Positions 62,043 to 64,000 of a stretch of DNA of 64,000 nt are shown piece by piece. A model generated the notes under the pieces. That model made no database searches, was not told the DNA's origin, and saw only the letters and a program-made list of their open reading frames with translations. The position numbers and the translations under genes were made by a program. The stretch comes from Peribacillus simplex (GTDB lineage: Bacteria > Bacillota > Bacilli > Bacillales > DSM-1321), in contig NZ_FTMX01000001.1 of NCBI RefSeq assembly GCF_900156045.1, positions 372,001 through 436,000 of the forward strand, written 5' to 3'. The first letter of the stretch is position 1; each line of letters starts with the position of its first letter.

Positions 62043-62076
62043 AAACAGGCTGTCGGGCAAACCCGACAGCCTGTTT
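62043..62076. terminator. Second strong hairpin, end of the pbp transcript
   Basis: AAACAGGCTGTCGGG (62043-62057) pairs perfectly with CCCGACAGCCTGTTT (62062-62076), loop CAAA. It lies 17 bases after the penicillin-binding-protein stop on the minus strand; no T-run follows on that side, so the 61991-62028 hairpin may finish the job. Confidence 0.75.
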
Positions 62077-62093
62077 TAGTTCAAGAAAGAGGG

Positions 62094-64000
62094 TCATTCT
62101 TCTTCCTCTTCTTCAGCTTTATCCGTGTCTTGCTCTTTATCATTGACTGTGTTTTGACCTTTGTCGGTCTCTTGATTTTCTTTATCTGTATTTTCCTTGT
62201 TTTGATCTATGTCTTGAGCTGGCTCTTTATCTTTATCCGTTTCTTTTTCTGGTTCTTTTTCTTTATTTTTATCTGAAACGGTATCTTCTTTTGAGTCTGG
62301 TTTTTTATCTTCGTTAGCTACTTTATCTTTTCCGCGATCATCTTTATTTTTTGCGGAATCTTCTTTTGAACCTGTTTTTTTAGCGCCGCTTTCAACACGT
62401 TGGGAAGGGGCTGATTCTTTACCGACTATGTCTACGGCCGTTACGTAATAGGAACCGCCTGAGCCGACTTTGTAAACAAGACTCCCTCCGGCATTGATGC
62501 TCGCCACTTTTTTGCCGTTTTTATAGACACGATAACCGACGACATCTCCTTCATGATGCAGGCCCCATGTAATCTTACCGTTACTGATCGTTATGGATAG
62601 GGGATCTGGTGCTTTGCCATTATCATTCAATTTCGCTTTCGCCCCGACGACATTTCCTGATTTTTCGCCTCCAGGAATCACGGATCCCGGGTCATCGACA
62701 TATTTCAATCCGATATCTGCAAAGGAATCGGGATTCAACATGAACCCGCCGCTTGTGAATTCGCCAGGCGTTTGCGGAAGGGCTGCATAGCGTTTGCTGC
62801 CGACTGATACATATTGTCCATCTATGAAACTATCATCCGCCCTGGATGGAGCATATTTGGCGATGAATAAATCTGATTTTACAAGACCTGCCTTTTGGCA
62901 TGCACTTGAAGGCAGCAGTCCTGAAACGCCACAGAAGGAACGGTTGACAATTCCGCCCGGCATTTCAAATCGCTTATCAGGGTCGATGAGTTTAGGATCG
63001 ACTTTGTATGCGGCATTGATCAGATCTGCCCAATAATACATATTACGTTTATTATATTCCAGACCATTGTAGGTCCCTTGCAAGGATTTAGGTGTGTCAT
63101 ATCCGAGCCATGTACCGAATGATACATTTGGATTGCTTGCGACGAACCAAGCGTCCCAATAGTTTTGGGAAGTTCCGGTCTTACCTGCCCAATCACTTGA
63201 GAAAGCAAGTCGGTTCCTGACCGAAGCGGCCGTCCCGCTGTTTACGACATCACGCATCATATCAAGCGTCAAGTAAGCGGCTTGCGGAGAAAATACTTCC
63301 ACTGGTTTCGCTTTATGTTCATAGATGACCTCGCCATCTTTCGATACGATTTTATCGATCATATAAGCATCGACGAATTCCCCTGAATTGGCAAATGTGC
63401 CAAATGCATTGACGTTCTCTTCAACGGTTACACCTTTGTCCATGGCACCCAATGACATGGCAAGATTTGAGTAATCCCCATTCGTTACAGTTGTAAAGCC
63501 CATTTTTTCCAAATAGGCAGCAGGCCTTTGGTTGATTATTTTCATGTAAAAGAGCGCTGCCGGGATATTATAGGAATTCTTCAGTGCCTCACGGGCTGTC
63601 GTTACCCCCGTATAGCTTCCGCCGCCATAGTTTCCTGGACGCCACGCTTTGCTGCCTGCTGGAATGGAAATGGGTACGTTGGCCGATACGCTTCCAGGTG
63701 AGATCTTTCCTAACTCAATCCCTGGACCATATACGAGCAAAGGCTTCATCGTTGATCCATTTGATCGCAGTGATGCGGTTGCATGGTTCGTCTGTTCCCG
63801 CTTGAAATCACGGCCGCCTACGAAACTGATGATTTTTCCTGTTTTATTTTCGATAAGAATGGCCCCGGCTTCGACGGGCTCACTCACCGTTTTCATTTCT
63901 TTCGTATCAGGATCGACAACTTGTGCCGTTTTATCATATCCGTAATTCGGATAGTTTTTCGTTACTTCCTGCATCTTGTCATAAATCTTTTTATCGATTG
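62094..64000 (-). CDS. Class A penicillin-binding protein, C-terminal part (5' end outside the window)
   Basis: At least 635 residues; the frame runs off the window edge, so the transglycosylase domain is missing here. The transpeptidase motifs are SNGSTMKPLL (catalytic Ser and Lys), SYNIPAALFY (SxN) and WAGKTGTSQNYWD (KTG). A fibronectin-type domain follows (ISNGKITWGLHHEGDVVGYR, YYVTAVD). The last 90 or so residues are a highly charged Lys/Asp/Glu tail ending EEEEEE. It polymerises and crosslinks peptidoglycan outside the membrane. PBP1A/PbpF-like; the exact paralogue cannot be fixed. Confidence 0.93.
   Translation of the reverse strand, partial: IDKKIYDKMQEVTKNYPNYGYDKTAQVVDPDTKEMKTVSEPVEAGAILIENKTGKIISFVGGRDFKREQTNHATASLRSNGSTMKPLLVYGPGIELGKISPGSVSANVPISIPAGSKAWRPGNYGGGSYTGVTTAREALKNSYNIPAALFYMKIINQRPAAYLEKMGFTTVTNGDYSNLAMSLGAMDKGVTVEENVNAFGTFANSGEFVDAYMIDKIVSKDGEVIYEHKAKPVEVFSPQAAYLTLDMMRDVVNSGTAASVRNRLAFSSDWAGKTGTSQNYWDAWFVASNPNVSFGTWLGYDTPKSLQGTYNGLEYNKRNMYYWADLINAAYKVDPKLIDPDKRFEMPGGIVNRSFCGVSGLLPSSACQKAGLVKSDLFIAKYAPSRADDSFIDGQYVSVGSKRYAALPQTPGEFTSGGFMLNPDSFADIGLKYVDDPGSVIPGGEKSGNVVGAKAKLNDNGKAPDPLSITISNGKITWGLHHEGDVVGYRVYKNGKKVASINAGGSLVYKVGSGGSYYVTAVDIVGKESAPSQRVESGAKKTGSKEDSAKNKDDRGKDKVANEDKKPDSKEDTVSDKNKEKEPEKETDKDKEPAQDIDQNKENTDKENQETDKGQNTVNDKEQDTDKAEEEEEE

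Overview
This window is a piece of a low-GC Gram-positive chromosome from the family Bacillaceae. The right half follows Bacillus subtilis gene order as I remember it: ytlP-ytlQ-ytlR, ytmP, ytzH, trmB, ytnP, ytzB, ytoP, ytoQ, ytpP, ytpQ, sftA, murC, (aminopeptidase), ytxG-ytxH-ytxJ, aroA, ccpA, acuC-acuB-acuA, acsA. Base composition, AGGAGG-type ribosome binding sites and the style of the extra genes suggest Peribacillus or a close relative. The genus is inference; the family is secure.

Left part (1-33 kb), accessory and mixed. A 21-bp-period repeat array (186-310) is followed by a phosphonate operon (443-9881): the C-P lyase core phnGHIJK, then phnM and phnL, then a transporter (lipoprotein PhnD, ATPase PhnC, two PhnE permeases). 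Genes for PhnP and PhnN are not in the window. Next come a DinB-like protein, a TetR repressor divergent from an SDR gene with twin 16-bp palindromic operators, a YdeI-type protein, a YcgR/YcgQ-type permease pair behind a near-perfect Zur box, an Rrf2 regulator beside a FrnE-like thiol oxidoreductase, and a siroheme pair (separate HemD plus a SUMT-HemD fusion). After these are a secreted lytic transglycosylase with four tandem C-terminal repeats, a DUF2975/YozG pair, DUF1992, signal peptidase I, DedA, a second SDR, a MATE exporter, PepV, Dat and MntH.

Middle and right part (33-64 kb), conserved core. The largest departure from B. subtilis lies between ytpQ and sftA. There ytpR is absent, and its place is taken by a tandem glycine riboswitch with its own promoter and terminator, driving an M20 amidohydrolase. 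The ytxGHJ operon has a good sigma-B promoter candidate. acsA has a textbook sigma-A promoter, and a cre site overlaps its first codons. The acetylation-site lysine of AcsA is at residue 549, and the acetyltransferase AcuA and deacetylase AcuC are encoded divergently next door. The window ends inside a class A penicillin-binding protein.

The most interesting mobile signal is a dispersed element of about 215 bp with three copies (23878-24041, 28800-29014, 51220-51437). The copies have imperfect terminal inverted repeats that begin GGCTCTTTT and strong internal hairpins. Each is flanked by an AT-rich direct repeat of 8 bp, and in all three cases that repeat contains the stop codon of a neighbouring gene. 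One copy carries a clean 54-bp internal deletion. It looks like a non-autonomous (MITE-like) element that sits exactly at gene 3' ends. A second repeat family, a 21-bp tandem array with core CACGAGTA, occurs twice (186-310, 17315-17411) in the same orientation and with the same type of final unit.
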